Source: Sphaeroforma sirkka
Lineage: Eukaryota; Opisthokonta; Ichthyosporea; Ichthyophonida
Assembly (NCBI GenBank): GCA_001586965.3
Contig: LUCW03001717.1
Location: forward strand, 1-32,500
Length of the DNA stretch: 32,500 bases
Direction: 5' to 3'
Shown here: piece after piece, positions 1 to 10,895 of the stretch
Numbering within the stretch: position 1 is the stretch's first letter
Layout: each line of letters opens with the position of its first letter
The notes under the pieces: model-generated
The model's input: the letters and a program-made list of their open reading frames with translations, nothing else
Databases searched by the model: none
Told to the model about the DNA's origin: nothing
Made by a program: the position numbers and the translations under genes

Positions 1-74
1 TGATCAGGACTGCCTCTTGTTAAGAGCCTAAATATCCTCGATCACACAGGGCGTACCTCTAGCTGTCATTTATT

Positions 75-410
75 GAATAATTTTCACTAGAAGTACTAAG
101 TGTTCATGACCACTTGCCTAATTTGTAGATAGACATAATAACGTAAGTCACGTTAATACATAAGCTGATATAAATAAAGTTCCATCTGAAGAAAAGTTAA
201 AAAAAGAAAAAGACTTATTGGATTTTGGAGATTGGCGGGAGGACCAAAATCTATAAGTAGTAGTTCGGAGATTATAAAATTTGGTTTATAATATCCTACA
301 TCTACTAATGTCTCAAATAGGTCCAAGTAGATGAGTCATACCAAATACTCAGGCTATTGGAGCCATCAAAGTGAATTTAGAACACTTTGGAAATATTGGA
401 AAAAGAGCTT
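75..410 (-). repeat. Left arm of diverged inverted repeat
   Basis: The reverse complement of this stretch aligns over about 330 bases with 2010-2325. Shared blocks include CCAATAAGT, CTTCAGATGGA, GGTATGACTCA, TAGATGTAGGA and GTACTTCTAGTG in the same order. Similarity is roughly 70-75% by eye, with small indels. The arms are separated by about 1.6 kb. They could be terminal inverted repeats of an old DNA transposon or two oppositely oriented copies of one dispersed repeat. I could not see a target-site duplication. Confidence 0.7.
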
Positions 411-477
411 TGTACTAAATTATTTAAAATACAAATAAAACCAATGTATTATCTCAATTGATCTTGATATTTTTAGA

Positions 478-1230
478 CTGACCGGAGGCCGTATTTCTAC
501 ACTGCGATGGAGGAATTTAAATTGTACCACTCAGTAGGAATGGCATAGGCAGAAGGATTGGCTGAGCGCGTACAGCGCTTTCCTGAAATCAGTTCCATTG
601 AGGAAGTTCTTCAGGGAGAACTTCCTATCTGTGGAACATAGTTGAGGTTTAGATCTTCTATGTGTCGGAAGTACAGTTGGGCTTACGTTCTACAAAGACT
701 CTGAAGCTAGCAGGGGAACCATATTTGGGCGCTGCTTTGGCTTTCACCTATCCAGAGGAGAACGGAGGCGTTCGTTTGCGGCCAAATTCTTATTTCGGAT
801 CACATCGGCATGAGCCTTGGCGTGCCCCCAAAGAGGAACTGGTTGGAGAGAATCAATCAGAAGTAATATGGCGAGCTCAAGTCCCGGGAGGACTTTCCTC
901 CTTTCAATTAAGTTGCGGCGTGTTAACTGGAGGTATACGAAGAGCCATACCCCGAGCAAGAAGAATGCCTCGGGTCTGCTGGCTTTGGAAGACGCTGTTT
1001 CCTTCTGCAAGCAACGTGTGGGAGTCGGTAATGCGCAGGGCCTGTACGAGAAGAGCCAATAGGGCCTTCGGAATATCAGCCTTGTCGGGAAGGGTGGAAT
1101 GGAGGCCGTAGCGGTTTCCATATGGATCCTTACTTATGGACCCTTGGAGATCGACATGAAGCTGGTCAGCAAGCCTATATACGGAGTCAGAGACCGCATG
1201 TCTTACTTGTATATTTTAAGTTTTCCTTCC
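478..1230 (+). pseudogene. Decayed integrase-like relic and coding-like tail
   Basis: From 480 the plus strand reads DRRPYFYTAMEEF, then about ten codons later a stop, then AEGLAERVQR. This resembles the catalytic half of a Ty3/gypsy integrase, where an aspartate followed by R-x-P-x-F leads after 35 residues to a G-x-x-E-R-V motif. Here the spacing is about 27 residues and one in-frame TAG is present, so it would be an eroded copy. Downstream to about 1230 there are further coding-like stretches in shifting frames (for example 662-1111 and 817-1062) with no product I recognise. It is on the opposite strand to the other retroelements in the window and belongs to none of them. The match is short and the call is tentative. 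Confidence 0.35.
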
Positions 1231-2009
1231 TGACAAATTGGGGGCAGTGTTTGGGAAACTCAGGATGAGCTCGTGCATACGTGATGGCAGTTTGTGCAAT
1301 TGAGCACCTATTTTCCAAATGCCTAGTTTCTGAAAGCTCTAATAAGAGTATTGGGAATCCCGATGTATGGTGGTTAAATTAGACAACATGTGGTTTGAAG
1401 GTGTCGAGCAAGAACAAAAATTCGTTTTCCATGCAATATCTTAAGAGTATGTGATTTTTTTACTTCACTGGCGTTTTTTACACTGGCACTGGTAACACCA
1501 CAACAACGAACGTAAAGTTCGGAAAGCGATTGAGGGATATCATGGATACTATGAAAATTTGTTATGCACTGTGAACCCGTTAACAAAACGTATGATCGAC
1601 TAGGCAGACACCAGGTGATCGCTATACTTTGGCATAGAATTCTAAGAATTCATATGTTGCTATGTATTAAATAGGTTTTCGGTTTCTGTACGTGCGTGTA
1701 TTGGTTATAACTATAATGCAGATGATATAGTTTGTTCTCTCAAATGTACAATTGCAATATAGAATATGGAATGTTATTCAAATAAACGTATTCATTTGAG
1801 TGGATATGAAATATTGCTTGTAGTTTCTGTGCGTGTGTGTTTTTTTATCAGAATTAGTGTCGACGATAAAGTTTGTTATTTAGAATTGCATCACAAACGA
1901 TAGAGTATGTAGAATATGAATGATAGATATGTAGAAATACAGCCTCTAGCCAGTCTAAAATATTAAGATCAAATGATATAAGACATTGATTATTTGTGTA
2001 TTCAATTTT

Positions 2010-2325
2010 TTTTTTTCAATAAATCTAAAATGGTTTAAATTCGCTCACATGGCTCTTATAGCCTAAGTTTTTTGGTATGACTCACACTAGATGTAGGAAA
2101 TCATATACTTAATTATAAAGTTTCATTATTACTAATTGCTGGCCTGGATCTCGCCAATCTTCAGAATCCAATAAGTTTTTTTTCTCATTTTCTTCAGATG
2201 GACATTTATTTATATTGGCAAATATATTAACATATTCTATTCGCATCCCTTCACCTACCTACAATGATGACATGTAAACTATGAACTCTGAGTACTTCTA
2301 GTGTAAATGATTTTTAAGTTGCTAT
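2010..2325 (+). repeat. Right arm of diverged inverted repeat
   Basis: This is the partner of 75-410 in inverted orientation. The clearest part is 2151-2220 (CGCCAATCTTCAGAATCC, then CAGATGGACATTTATTTATA), which matches the reverse complement of about 171-240 at most positions. Confidence 0.7.
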
Positions 2326-2487
2326 AGGTGTGTGATCCATGCATTAAGGGTTTTAACGAGGCAAACCGCGATCATTCTTACACAAGCTACCACTGCTCAA
2401 CCCTAAACTGACTTACCTTGTTGTTTTTTTTAATCTAGTAGAACCTAATTTAATTCTACTGAAGTTTATGTAGGCAATGTAATACTA

Positions 2488-2677
<190 letters not shown>

Positions 2678-2960
2678 AATATATATGAATTGAGAGCACA
2701 TGAAACAGTTTATTGTTTTGTGCTTGCGTGTATTGATTAGAAGTATTATCTATATGATAGAGTTTGCTGTTTAAAATTTCGATGCAAAAGAATATGCGCG
2801 GATTAATTCTATGTATTTTTTGTACTGTTGTGTATGAAGTAGATTTGTGTTTCCATGTGGTGTGTTTTATAGACATAGTGCCGTTGTTAGAATTTCAATG
2901 CAAAAGAATATGCGGATTAGTTCTATGTATTTTGCACTGTTGTGTATAAAGTAGAATCAA

Positions 2961-4130
2961 TTGCTGGCTATGTAGTATACGCACTGGTTAGCTCCAGGAA
3001 TGTTTATCAACTGTTTTTTGCAGTTCTCATTCATTTGGCCAAGATATTTTGATAGTTGCATGTATGATGTGTGCCTAGTAGCAATCTAATATATATATAT
3101 ATATATATATAATTTATCATAGCTAGTATCACATACAGATGCTCATGTGACATCCGCCCTATGTGTCTTGTATAACCATGCCGTTGTTTGGCCCTGGAGT
3201 GTGTAAAGCTACTGAGAATGAAGATGCTTTTTTACGAATAACTTCCCGCCCTGCCCTATCTGCCGGATGATAGAGGTCTGATTTGGCCCAAAGTCCATGT
3301 CATAAAGACTGATAAGTGTGATATTAATTTCACGTGTACCCAGGAATAGATGCTCATCAGTTGGTACTCGATGACTGATATCATTCTCTGGTTGTGTAAT
3401 AGTATAATCTGGTGTGGGGATGATTGAAGGTACACCGGTCACAGCTGCATGTTTAATATTATTGAATTGTGTTTATCTATGTCCTTGTATTTGAAATCCT
3501 TTTTAAACCCATATTAAACGCCAATATTCCCAGCAAGAATGATTGAAAGTGGTTGTGTACAATACTAATTCAGTTCGAGAAAATCGGTATGTATATCGTG
3601 AAAAAAAATCCATGTCACCTCTTAAATGGGTCCAAAATTTGCATAATGGGGATCTTGTGGCTCTATTGTAGTTCTTTATGCTTAATCCATTAACAGCGCT
3701 CCTTTTGTTATTATACAAACAGGCATACGGTGCGGTTAGCCATCGGTTAGGTTTTGCCCTGATTAGTTGAGCATCAAGTGGCTGGAAATGCAAGAACCTT
3801 TTACCCCATATATGAAGGTTGCGTTGAAATGTTGTAGCACGTTGATGTGTTTCGGGTCCTCTGTCCTGTACTGTGTCGTACACAGATATACGAAAGTATA
3901 TGTGTAGCTGCTACATTATAAGTTCTTTTACTGCAGCGTAACATGTTTTTATGGACTACTTGCTGTTTGTAAGAAAAACGTACACTACCAAATAAATCCG
4001 CATCATCAGTATTTTTTTCTTGCAGACTTATATTTTATTATATAGTTGGACAATTAACGATTGATACTACTCTATATATAGTAGCGTCAAAGAGTTGATG
4101 ACATTGGTTTCGAGGTAGAGAGGTGTCAAA
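2961..4130. other. Region without a supported gene
   Basis: It holds a short (AT)n tract at about 3091-3112 and two minus-strand open stretches (3209-3442, 77 codons; 3503-3883, 126 codons) in the same frame but separated by a stop. I tested joining them through a GTTTAA...GCAG intron; the phase does not fit. Composition and residue patterns do not support coding. Confidence 0.5.
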
Positions 4131-4601
4131 TTAGACATGGGTAAGCAAGCGACGATGGTCCTCTAAGGAGGTTCTGACAACCTGTGGGCGTGCAACAAGC
4201 AGCAATAAGGTTGCGTATACTGGCATGGGCGATGTGCAAGCAATCGAGAACGTCCGGATCATAGAGCAGTCAGCGGATGTTGCCGGCCATGCGGTCGAAC
4301 CCGGACCGGCCGGTGGCATACACCAAGTTGTACGCTGGCATGTGGCTGAAGTTTAGTAAAAGAGACGTCAGCTGCCATTTCAGCGTTGGCTCAGGTCCGT
4401 CGGTAGAATATCGAACGGATGTTCGAGGTACCCAAGAGCTCGTGGTTTCATGTGTGGTCGAGTGATATTGAAAGTCCTCATTAATGAGGTTGAGGATCAG
4501 GACAATAATCCTGAGGAGCCTGTGGCGTCGGCTGCGGACAATATGGAAGCGATGCAGAAGCGGCTGGTAGCGTATCAGGCAGGCGCTCCCCGTGGTTGAG
4601 T
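4131..4601 (+). pseudogene. GC-richer coding-like patch, broken
   Basis: This stretch is visibly richer in G+C than its AT-rich surroundings. One plus-strand frame is open for about 72 codons from 4135, hits two adjacent stops (TAGTAA, about 4355-4360), then is open again for about 80 codons to TGA at 4599-4601. The translation has ordinary protein-like composition, for example VLINEVEDQDNNPEEP near its end, but no motif I recognise. It may be a fragment of an old gene or retroelement. The double stop indicates a pseudogene or chance. Confidence 0.3.
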
Positions 4602-5170
4602 TAGATAGTCATCACTACACAGTGCAAAGTACGCCAGCCGCATACCAAGCATACATAAGCACAGTAGCTAATATTCAAAGGACGTATATACCAGTTCATG
4701 CGCTGTACATAGCAAATATCCATATAGATGTAAAAATTGTATGTAAAAGTTTATGCGCTGGAAAAAAATCAATGGAGTATACATATATACACATATTTGA
4801 TACTGCATGGTGACTCAAGAAGATTGTATTGATTGCTATTCGTATGCATATAGTGAATAATCATATATAAAGCGTATGTGTATGTATGCGTTTGTCTGCG
4901 TGTGCGTGTGACTTCATGTGTGAATTGTTAACCTTGCCATAAAAACTTTAAACTTCTTAGCAGATTTCAGACAATATGTTCATCTCACCAGTTCTTGTGT
5001 GTTTCCTTCTGAAGTTCTGTCTGCAGCAGGTGCAGTGTGTTTACTCACACTGTTAAACCAGGTAGTCACTTTCTCTTTGCTAGTTCACTGCTTTGATTCT
5101 AATGCCATAGTGCTATCAGAAATTGCCCTTCCTTGGTAATGTAAAGTCACTATCATACTTAGTGTATCAC
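4602..5170. other. Intergenic, no feature
   Basis: This is AT-rich sequence with a TG/CG-rich patch near 4870-4925 (alternating GTATGTGTATG). It would be the 3' flank of the minus-strand gene at 5171-6146. No other feature is visible. Confidence 0.5.
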
Positions 5171-6146
5171 TCATGTTTGCATATTGTTGACTTTCATAGA
5201 CAATCCCTCGAAAGCAATATTGAATCGTTTGTGCACAATCGTGGCTTGAGAGTAAACACCTTTAAATTTTCTCATCTGTTGATCGGGTAGTGGAGTGCGA
5301 TGTATTAGATGGAACGAACCGTTTTGCATATCTACAACTCTCCCAGTGAAAACAATATTTACAGTTTGCATATTGGGTACTGCACTTCCAGGGAAGTACA
5401 GAATTTTGCTTAAGACAAAATCTTTGTCTGTCTCACTGCACATCAAGGGGAACCCTCCTATGTTCGTTGCGTTATCCAGGTAGTTTGCTGCTATATAAGT
5501 AAGTGATCTACAGTACTTCTGTACCAATAATACACGATTACCAACGATCACATCCACTTTTAAGATCTTGTAGAGTTCGATATTTTTCTGCGCACGTCCT
5601 AAGCCATGGGTTGCTTCAACTGCTTTTTTCAGTATATCCCGATCCATGCTTCTACTACGAGAAGTTGATGCACAATGACTGTGGTGATTTTTCGTGTTCG
5701 ATATCCTGTTCTTTAGTTCGGATACGACCATCACTGGTTTGGCTGTAAATGTCATGTCCTCTCGTTCGCAGTTAATGTGTTTGTACACTTAGTAGATTCA
5801 CAGTCTAATTCGGCGTGTGGTACTTACGTATATGAAATTTCTGATGCTTCAGGTTAATATTTGACACTACTTGGTAGGGCTGTGCGCTCAATTTTAATAT
5901 CAGAAAACATTGCGATTGGATCCAGTAGGAATAACTTCGGCATACATCATGTTCTCGGACACTTCCCATGTCTGTAGTCGACCATGTCGTCGATGTCGAA
6001 GTGTAGCTGCATACTTTCATCTTCCCATAACCGTTCGTCTGCCAAGCCAGAGTATTTTTCCAACTATCCTTGAAATGGTGGACGATCACTTCACTATTTT
6101 TCGGTATCCGACCATATTCTATGACACACCTAAGATCGCTTGTCAT
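5171..6146 (-). CDS. Hypothetical gene with one short intron
   Basis: Two minus-strand open stretches, 5805-6146 (113 codons) and 5171-5787 (about 205 codons), lie in different frames. A consensus donor GTAAGTA begins at 5827 and an AG acceptor ends at 5788; removing these 40 bases joins the two frames exactly. The predicted protein is about 310 residues if it starts at the ATG at 6146. It has no recognisable domain, signal peptide or membrane segment, and includes a basic stretch (SELKNRISNTKNHH) after the junction. The frame is open upstream of 6146 without another ATG. A further ATG at 6219 could connect through a 34-nt AG|GTGAAG...TTAG intron, also in phase. The start is therefore uncertain. 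Element 1 begins at 6230, only 10 bases beyond that ATG. The gene could be a host gene or part of an unrecognised retroelement. Its function is unknown. Confidence 0.5.
5788..5827 (-). other. Candidate 40-nt spliceosomal intron
   Basis: On the minus strand the donor is GTAAGTACC and the acceptor is CTACTAAG followed by TGTAC. Its 40-nt length is not a multiple of three, yet removal restores one open frame across the junction, through a codon split C/TG. No classical CTAAC branch site is obvious. An alternative ATTAG acceptor would give an implausibly short 23-nt intron. Confidence 0.5.
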
Positions 6147-6225
6147 ATCTGTGTATTCTTCACCTAGACACGCTGAATCGTGTAGCGGAGAACATCTCGG
6201 TTTTATATTCAGTGAACATTTTATA

Positions 6226-6229
6226 GTGA
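6226..6229. repeat. Target-site duplication GTGA (element 1, left)
   Basis: GTGA directly precedes the LTR start TGTAGATATC at 6230 and recurs directly after the other LTR at 14666-14669. This defines the element ends. Confidence 0.9.
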
Positions 6230-6983
6230 TGTAGATATCGGTCTCTTAAGGTGGTATAAACATCTTAGAGCTACTTAACGTAATAAAATCTTAAAGTCTT
6301 TTAATAAGTTTTTTAAGTATACGAATTTTAGTCTGGTAATAAAGTTAGGTATGCCTCATAGAAATCAGCAATACTCTGGGGGATTGTAAGGCTGAGACAT
6401 TGCCTATATATCATCCTCCCAGTACTGATTTCGCCGAAGGGATTTTATTTATGTTTTCGTTATCGTTATCGTCGAAACTAGTATTACTTGTTTCGTCGCA
6501 TGGATTACTAAAACTAGTAAAATCCTATCTTTTAAAAAAAAAAAAAAAAAAAAAAATACTCTTGATGTCCTTAGTTATTGTCTTAACCAATAACTGGCCA
6601 CTTATCAAGAATTACCGACTTGCCATCATCAGACTGGCACATCTGATTGGCTGAGCAGAGGTCAAACTAGGTAACCATTAAGGGTCCCTAGAAACCTATG
6701 TTCGGTTGAGCCATCTCGCTACCGAAGTATTCAGATGTATATTTTGGAGTGTTTATTTAGGTCTCTTAATAGACCTACTCCAAATCTACTCTTTGGCCTT
6801 TTCACAGTCCCTTTAATGGGTCGGGGCCAAAATATCTGATTTGTAAAATGGAAAAGGTACTTGTAAATAGAACCGTTAAAACCATTTAATACACGTGCTT
6901 TTAATAGTACGTTTATAATTTACGTACTGCTTAAGAGTACGTTTATCAACATAAGAGTCTAATGTGGAGGCCCGGCTATTACA
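6230..6983 (-). repeat. 3' LTR of element 1 (754 bp)
   Basis: The plus strand starts TGTAGATATCGG and ends GGCTATTACA. It matches 13909-14665 nearly throughout. Differences include about 12 substitutions, a pure A23 run (6534-6556) where the partner has an interrupted A-rich tract, and a one-base T-run difference near 6800. Four substitutions cluster near 6872-6878. Confidence 0.97.
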
Positions 6984-7000
6984 CAGCCCCCACCCAGCTT
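6984..7000 (-). other. Polypurine tract of element 1
   Basis: On the sense (minus) strand GGGTGGGGGCTG abuts the 3' LTR start TGTAATAGCC. A purine-rich, G-rich run at this place is the expected plus-strand primer for reverse transcription. Confidence 0.8.
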
Positions 7001-7123
7001 TGAAATTCAAGAGAGGCTAGTTGCTCACTCAAGCTGATTTTGGATTTGCAAAGCGAGAAAAGAAAAACAGGTCGAAAACATTAAGTAGCATAACATATAG
7101 TTAATGTTTCTCAGGCGGAGAAG
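7001..7123 (-). other. Element 1 3' untranslated stretch
   Basis: These are about 120 bases between the pol stop (TAA, 7124-7126) and the polypurine tract. It is A-rich on the plus strand around 7050-7080, with no ORF. Confidence 0.6.
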
Positions 7124-7727
7124 TTAAGCGTTCTCGGTTACCCTGTGAGTTTTGGGCTTAGGTCCAGTAGGTCCGTGGTGGTCGACTGGACGTTTCTTAC
7201 GTTTCAGTGTCTTTGGGACGTATGAAGGATGAGCAGTAAAGCTCGGGATAAATGCTGTAGGTGGGTAAGTTTTAACTTCCGTACCTTCAGATGTTGGGAA
7301 CATGCTGTCTTTATCAGCTTGTGACTTATGTAGGCGTTTACGCCATTTTCTATTAAAGGCTTTTAAATAGTCTTGATTGTCAAAAGCGTCTGAAGTTAAC
7401 TCAGCGATCGTACCGTCTATAAAGCGTGTACGATAGTATGTGTAACCTCCCTTATCCGTTCTCCATATTATGTCCTTAAATTCAGAACGATCAAGAGGGG
7501 CATTAGAGTCATGTCTTCTTGCGAGTATAATCTCAGTAGTCGGAATACGACTTGTGCCTATATTAAGCGCACTAGAACCATCGGGGTTATTAACCTCGTA
7601 CGTTCCGCTTTTAGTGTCTGCTACTGAGATTATATATGGACCTATCCATTTAGATGTTAATACAGTAGCATCAGAGTTGCGTTGACGGATGTTAACTCTG
7701 TCACCAACCTGATACTCTGCTATCTTT
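7124..7727 (-). pseudogene. pol: Element 1 integrase C-terminus (GPY/F, possible chromodomain)
   Basis: About 200 codons are open in a frame shifted -1 from the integrase core. The junction is a five-base T run (7725-7729 on the plus strand); one missing base there would restore continuity. The segment contains a GPY/F-type module (SKWIGPYIIS, then a YEV strand) that follows integrase cores in Ty3/gypsy elements. Further on, TYYRTRFIDGT and a KAFNRKW run resemble a degenerate chromodomain. The tail is basic (TLKRKKRP) and ends at TAA 7124. Integrase C-terminal chromodomains bind histone marks and steer insertion in chromoviruses; whether this one is a true chromodomain is an inference. Confidence 0.8.
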
Positions 7728-9068
7728 TTGGTAGTGTTCCATCTGTTTTGCCTTTTAATAAGGCTATATTACGTGTTTCTCGCAAGCAAGGGTATACAAC
7801 GTTATGTATACGTTGTACCTTTTCTAACCATGGTAACTCATGGCGATCAGGTTCATCCTTGTTATAGGGTATTTGTAACTCACTATATCTGCCACGAAAA
7901 TAGTGAGCGGGTGTAGTTCCTGTAACCGGATCAGCACACTCGTTCATTTGTGTTTGTACCCATTTAAGATGGTACGGCCAATCATCTGCATCATCCGTTA
8001 ATGCAGTGCGTAAGAAGAACTTAAGTCTTCTATGGCGCGTTTCATTTGCGCCTTGCGTTTGCGGTTTATATGGCACACCTCTCTTATGGCACATGCCTGA
8101 TACGAGTACTAATGATTCCATAATGTCATCACAGAACTCGCTACCGTTATCAGAGCACATAATACCTGGCCACCCGTGGTCAGCAAAGACTTGGCAACAT
8201 AATTCTGCCACGGTCTGCGTACTTTTATCCTTAAGGGGGTAAAGTAAGTTAAACCGTGACGCCACATCAAAGAAGTGGCATACGTAACGGTCGCCTGAGT
8301 GCTCGGACGTAGGCAGGTCAACCAGATCAATGATGACCCTGCGCCATGGAACATCTTCGGTCACACTCTTAAGCGGTGCGAACCCATAGCGCTTGATCTG
8401 ATTGAGATCACAGTCTGTGCATGACTGATATACTTTGTCAACTAAAGTTGCCAACTTGGGATGCGCTATCCCATTTCGTTTAGCATCTTTAAGTGCTTCT
8501 ACTACGTTCTGGTGCTTCAGCTTATGATTTTGCATCAGCCAAGAGAGAATGTTATCATCATTCTGCTCTTCCAGTATAAAGGTAGGGTGTTGAGAATCCA
8601 CTTGCGTGTTCTCTACGTCTGTTGTGTTCACAGACTCCTCTCTTCCTTTTGTATGCGCATCTTTAGTGCGTTCATATACATATGCTACACTTGACTTGTT
8701 TAATAGTCGTAATATGTGTGCATGTAAATCAGGGTTCTCGTCCATGAGTCTCTTTAGAAAGAGTGTCTTAAAGACTTCGGGCTTGGACTTTATGTTATTA
8801 AATAAAGTCCTAGCTAGAGACTGACGCTTCTTAACAGTGTAGTCAGTAGTAGATTGTATTTCTTGTGCACAAACTTCAAGTGTTGTGTTGTCTTTGAACT
8901 GGTTAACGTTCAATTTGGTAGAGAGTGGAATCTCTGATTCTTTGACCTTGTTAAGGAAGGTCGCAGAAGGGGTCCATGAGGTTGTACCTATAGGACCTAT
9001 ACGACATATATTATAGTATGTCTCCAGGGCGTCTTTTGGACTGCTCGGGTACCCTGATAGAGGAAGGT
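7720..9068 (-). pseudogene. pol: Element 1 integrase core
   Basis: The integrase joins element cDNA to host DNA. The best frame runs 7720-8913, and the same frame is open upstream to about 9068 with protein-like sequence. Counting residues from 8913: the zinc-binding HHCC motif uses H130, H134, C165 and C168. The catalytic triad is D196 (VIIDLVDLP), D255 (CSDNGSEF) and E291 (GANETRHRR), with exactly 35 residues between the last two. This is the classical D,D-35-E arrangement, so the catalytic residues are intact. The N-terminal extension before the zinc finger is long, about 180 residues from 9068. Both ends leave the frame by -1 shifts (about 9070 and 7725-7729). Confidence 0.93.
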
Positions 9069-9074
9069 ATCTAT

Positions 9075-9420
9075 CTACTTCCTATCTAAATATATTGGCT
9101 CGCATTGTATCATGCTTATTAATTTATTGAGCCACGGATCTAATTTCCGTAGGGGACAACACAACGTTAAGGTAGCTTTATGTATCTGAACGTAGTTTAA
9201 TAATTGGGCAATTAACTGCCACGGTGGATTAGCCCACGCGTTATGTTTGGAGAGATCCAATTGAAAGGCATCTCCTAGAGGATGATTTAACGTCCTGTAA
9301 TCTTTTAATTGCGCGTTATGATGCGCGGCGAACATATCTATAGTATGTGGGCCGAATGTCTTTTTTGTGCTAACTCAAACCATCTTGGATTACATTTCCA
9401 ATCAGTGGCTAAGAGTTCGC
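9075..9420 (-). pseudogene. pol: Element 1 Dam-like methyltransferase domain
   Basis: Between RNase H and integrase, the minus strand encodes a segment with MFAAHHNAQL, a downstream GDAFQLD, and WANPPWQLI (NPPW codons 9230-9219). The order D/M-x-F-A-x-x-x-N, Tyr, G-D-x-F, then N-P-P-W follows phage Dam-type N6-adenine methyltransferases, whose catalytic motif is (D/N)PP(Y/F/W). The same domain occurs in element 2 at the same place. DIRS-type retroelements are known to carry a Dam-like domain after RNase H. No S-adenosylmethionine-binding glycine motif is obvious, so activity is doubtful. The segment is flanked by -1 frame changes at a T6 run (9361-9366) and near 9070. Confidence 0.65.
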
Positions 9421-10002
9421 GGACTGACTTATTAAAGTCTGGTACAAACCTGGACAACATATCCGGTAAGTGGTTATGTATGCCTGGTAAATGTTTTATA
9501 TCAAAGTGAAATTTTGATATTGTATCATGCCATCTGCTCAATAATTGAGAGTCCGGCTTCATCTCTTTCATGTATTGAAGAGACTTTTGATCACACATCA
9601 GCGTAAATGCTGTTCCATAGAGGTAATCTCTAAAGTGTGTCATAGCTGTTACTATAGCTAATAATTCTTGTTTAACAGTTGGATAATTCAACTGTGATGC
9701 ATTCATAGCACGGCTAAAAAGAATTGTATGTATCTAGGTTTATTATCTATAACCTGATACAATACTCCTCCTAGTGCTAGGTCTGATGCGTCCGTTGCTA
9801 TTTCAAACGGCACGCCATCAACTGGTCCTTGAACCACAGGTGCTTGTTGTACTGCGTGCTTGAGGATCTTAAATGCCTCATCACACTCTTTAGTCCATAG
9901 CTCCCCTAACTTACCTTTGTGACATCTTAAGTGTCCAAAAGGTTTTAAGTAATCTGCTAAGTGTGGAACGCCATCTGAAAAGAAGTTTACGAAATCACAC
10001 AC
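9338..10002 (-). pseudogene. pol: Element 1 RNase H
   Basis: RNase H removes the RNA strand during reverse transcription. It is split over two frames, 9703-10002 and 9338-9706. The first part carries ATDASDLALGG, with the first catalytic Asp. The second has VKQELLAIV, with the catalytic Glu, and LMCDQKSLQYM, with the third acidic residue, then PGIHNHLPDMLSR, the typical end of Ty3/gypsy RNase H. The junction lies at an A5 run (9716-9720 on the plus strand) and is of the -1 type. The join to RT near 9995-10005 is also -1, beside a short CACACA tract. All key residues survive. Confidence 0.9.
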
Positions 10003-10895
10003 ATGCTATTTACATCTCTCCCGGTTGTTGGAGTTCTCCAATCTAAGAGATGTTCTACCTTTCCGGGGTCGATTTTAATACCTTCCCCTGAGATTCTATA
10101 CCCTAAGAGTTGAATCTCACTCATAGCAAAATGACATTTCTTCTCATTAATTTTGAAGTTCTGTTCATTTAATCTTTGTAGTACTCGTCTGACTAATGCT
10201 TCGTGTTCGACTTTAGTCTTTGAGAAGATGACTATGTCATCTATGTAGACTTGCACGTTAGGCATGTCTGCAAACATTTCCTCCATTACTTGTTGGAAGA
10301 ATGCTGGTAGGGAGTGTAACCCAAAAGGTGCGCCCTTAAAGCGATATTGTTTACCCTTCCATGTAAAACTAAAGTATTTACGGTGGGGTTCATATACCTT
10401 CATTTGGTGGTATCCTTGTGTTAGGTCTATAGTTGTAAATACTGTAGCACCTTCCATTCTTCTTAACAACTCGTTTATACGAGGTAAGTGAAAGCTATGA
10501 GTTGGCAATAATTTATTTATTGGACTCATATCTAAACATACTCTGACCTTCTTAAATGAACCGTCAGAGTTATGTTGATCAACGGCAAGTAATGCCAAGT
10601 TTACTGGAGTTTGTTGATAGTTTATTTCTATCACTCCATCTGTTAACCATTTCTCGACTTGTTCTTTTACTACGGCTTCGTGTCTCCAAGATACATAGTT
10701 TCTTGATGGACACTTCAGCTGAGTAAAGTCTACCTTGGTTAAATCTAAACTAACATATCCGTCGTTAAAACGGAACTTAGCCCAGTCAGTGATCTTAATC
10801 TTCTTATTTACTAAGATTAGATCAATGATCTTTTCCGCAAAGTCAGGTATTAATTCCTTGACTGTGTCGATGGTGGTATATATGGTTTCAGACAA
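9987..10895 (-). pseudogene. pol: Element 1 reverse transcriptase
   Basis: This 302-codon open frame holds the RT palm and fingers. Counting from 10895: LDMSPIN (121-127), FTTIDLTQGYHQM (153-165), GAPFGLHSLPAFFQ (188-201) and the catalytic YIDD at 217-220 (VQVYIDDIVIF), followed by NEKKCHFAMSEIQLLGYRIS. The core is intact. Its upstream end lies in the younger-frame copy of a 330-bp tandem duplication: a single G present at the equivalent place in the other copy is missing near 10869, so the duplicated start is out of frame with protease. It would have been translated as part of a continuous protease-RT polyprotein before the duplication. Confidence 0.95.

Noticed and set aside
662..1121. Overlapping open frames on both strands (149, 81 and 125 codons)
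   Set aside because: They are mutually overlapping without recognisable motifs. Only the short integrase-like stretch upstream is kept, tentatively.
3209..3883. Two same-frame minus-strand ORFs as a spliced gene
   Set aside because: The only candidate donor/acceptor pair does not preserve phase, and the donor is weak.
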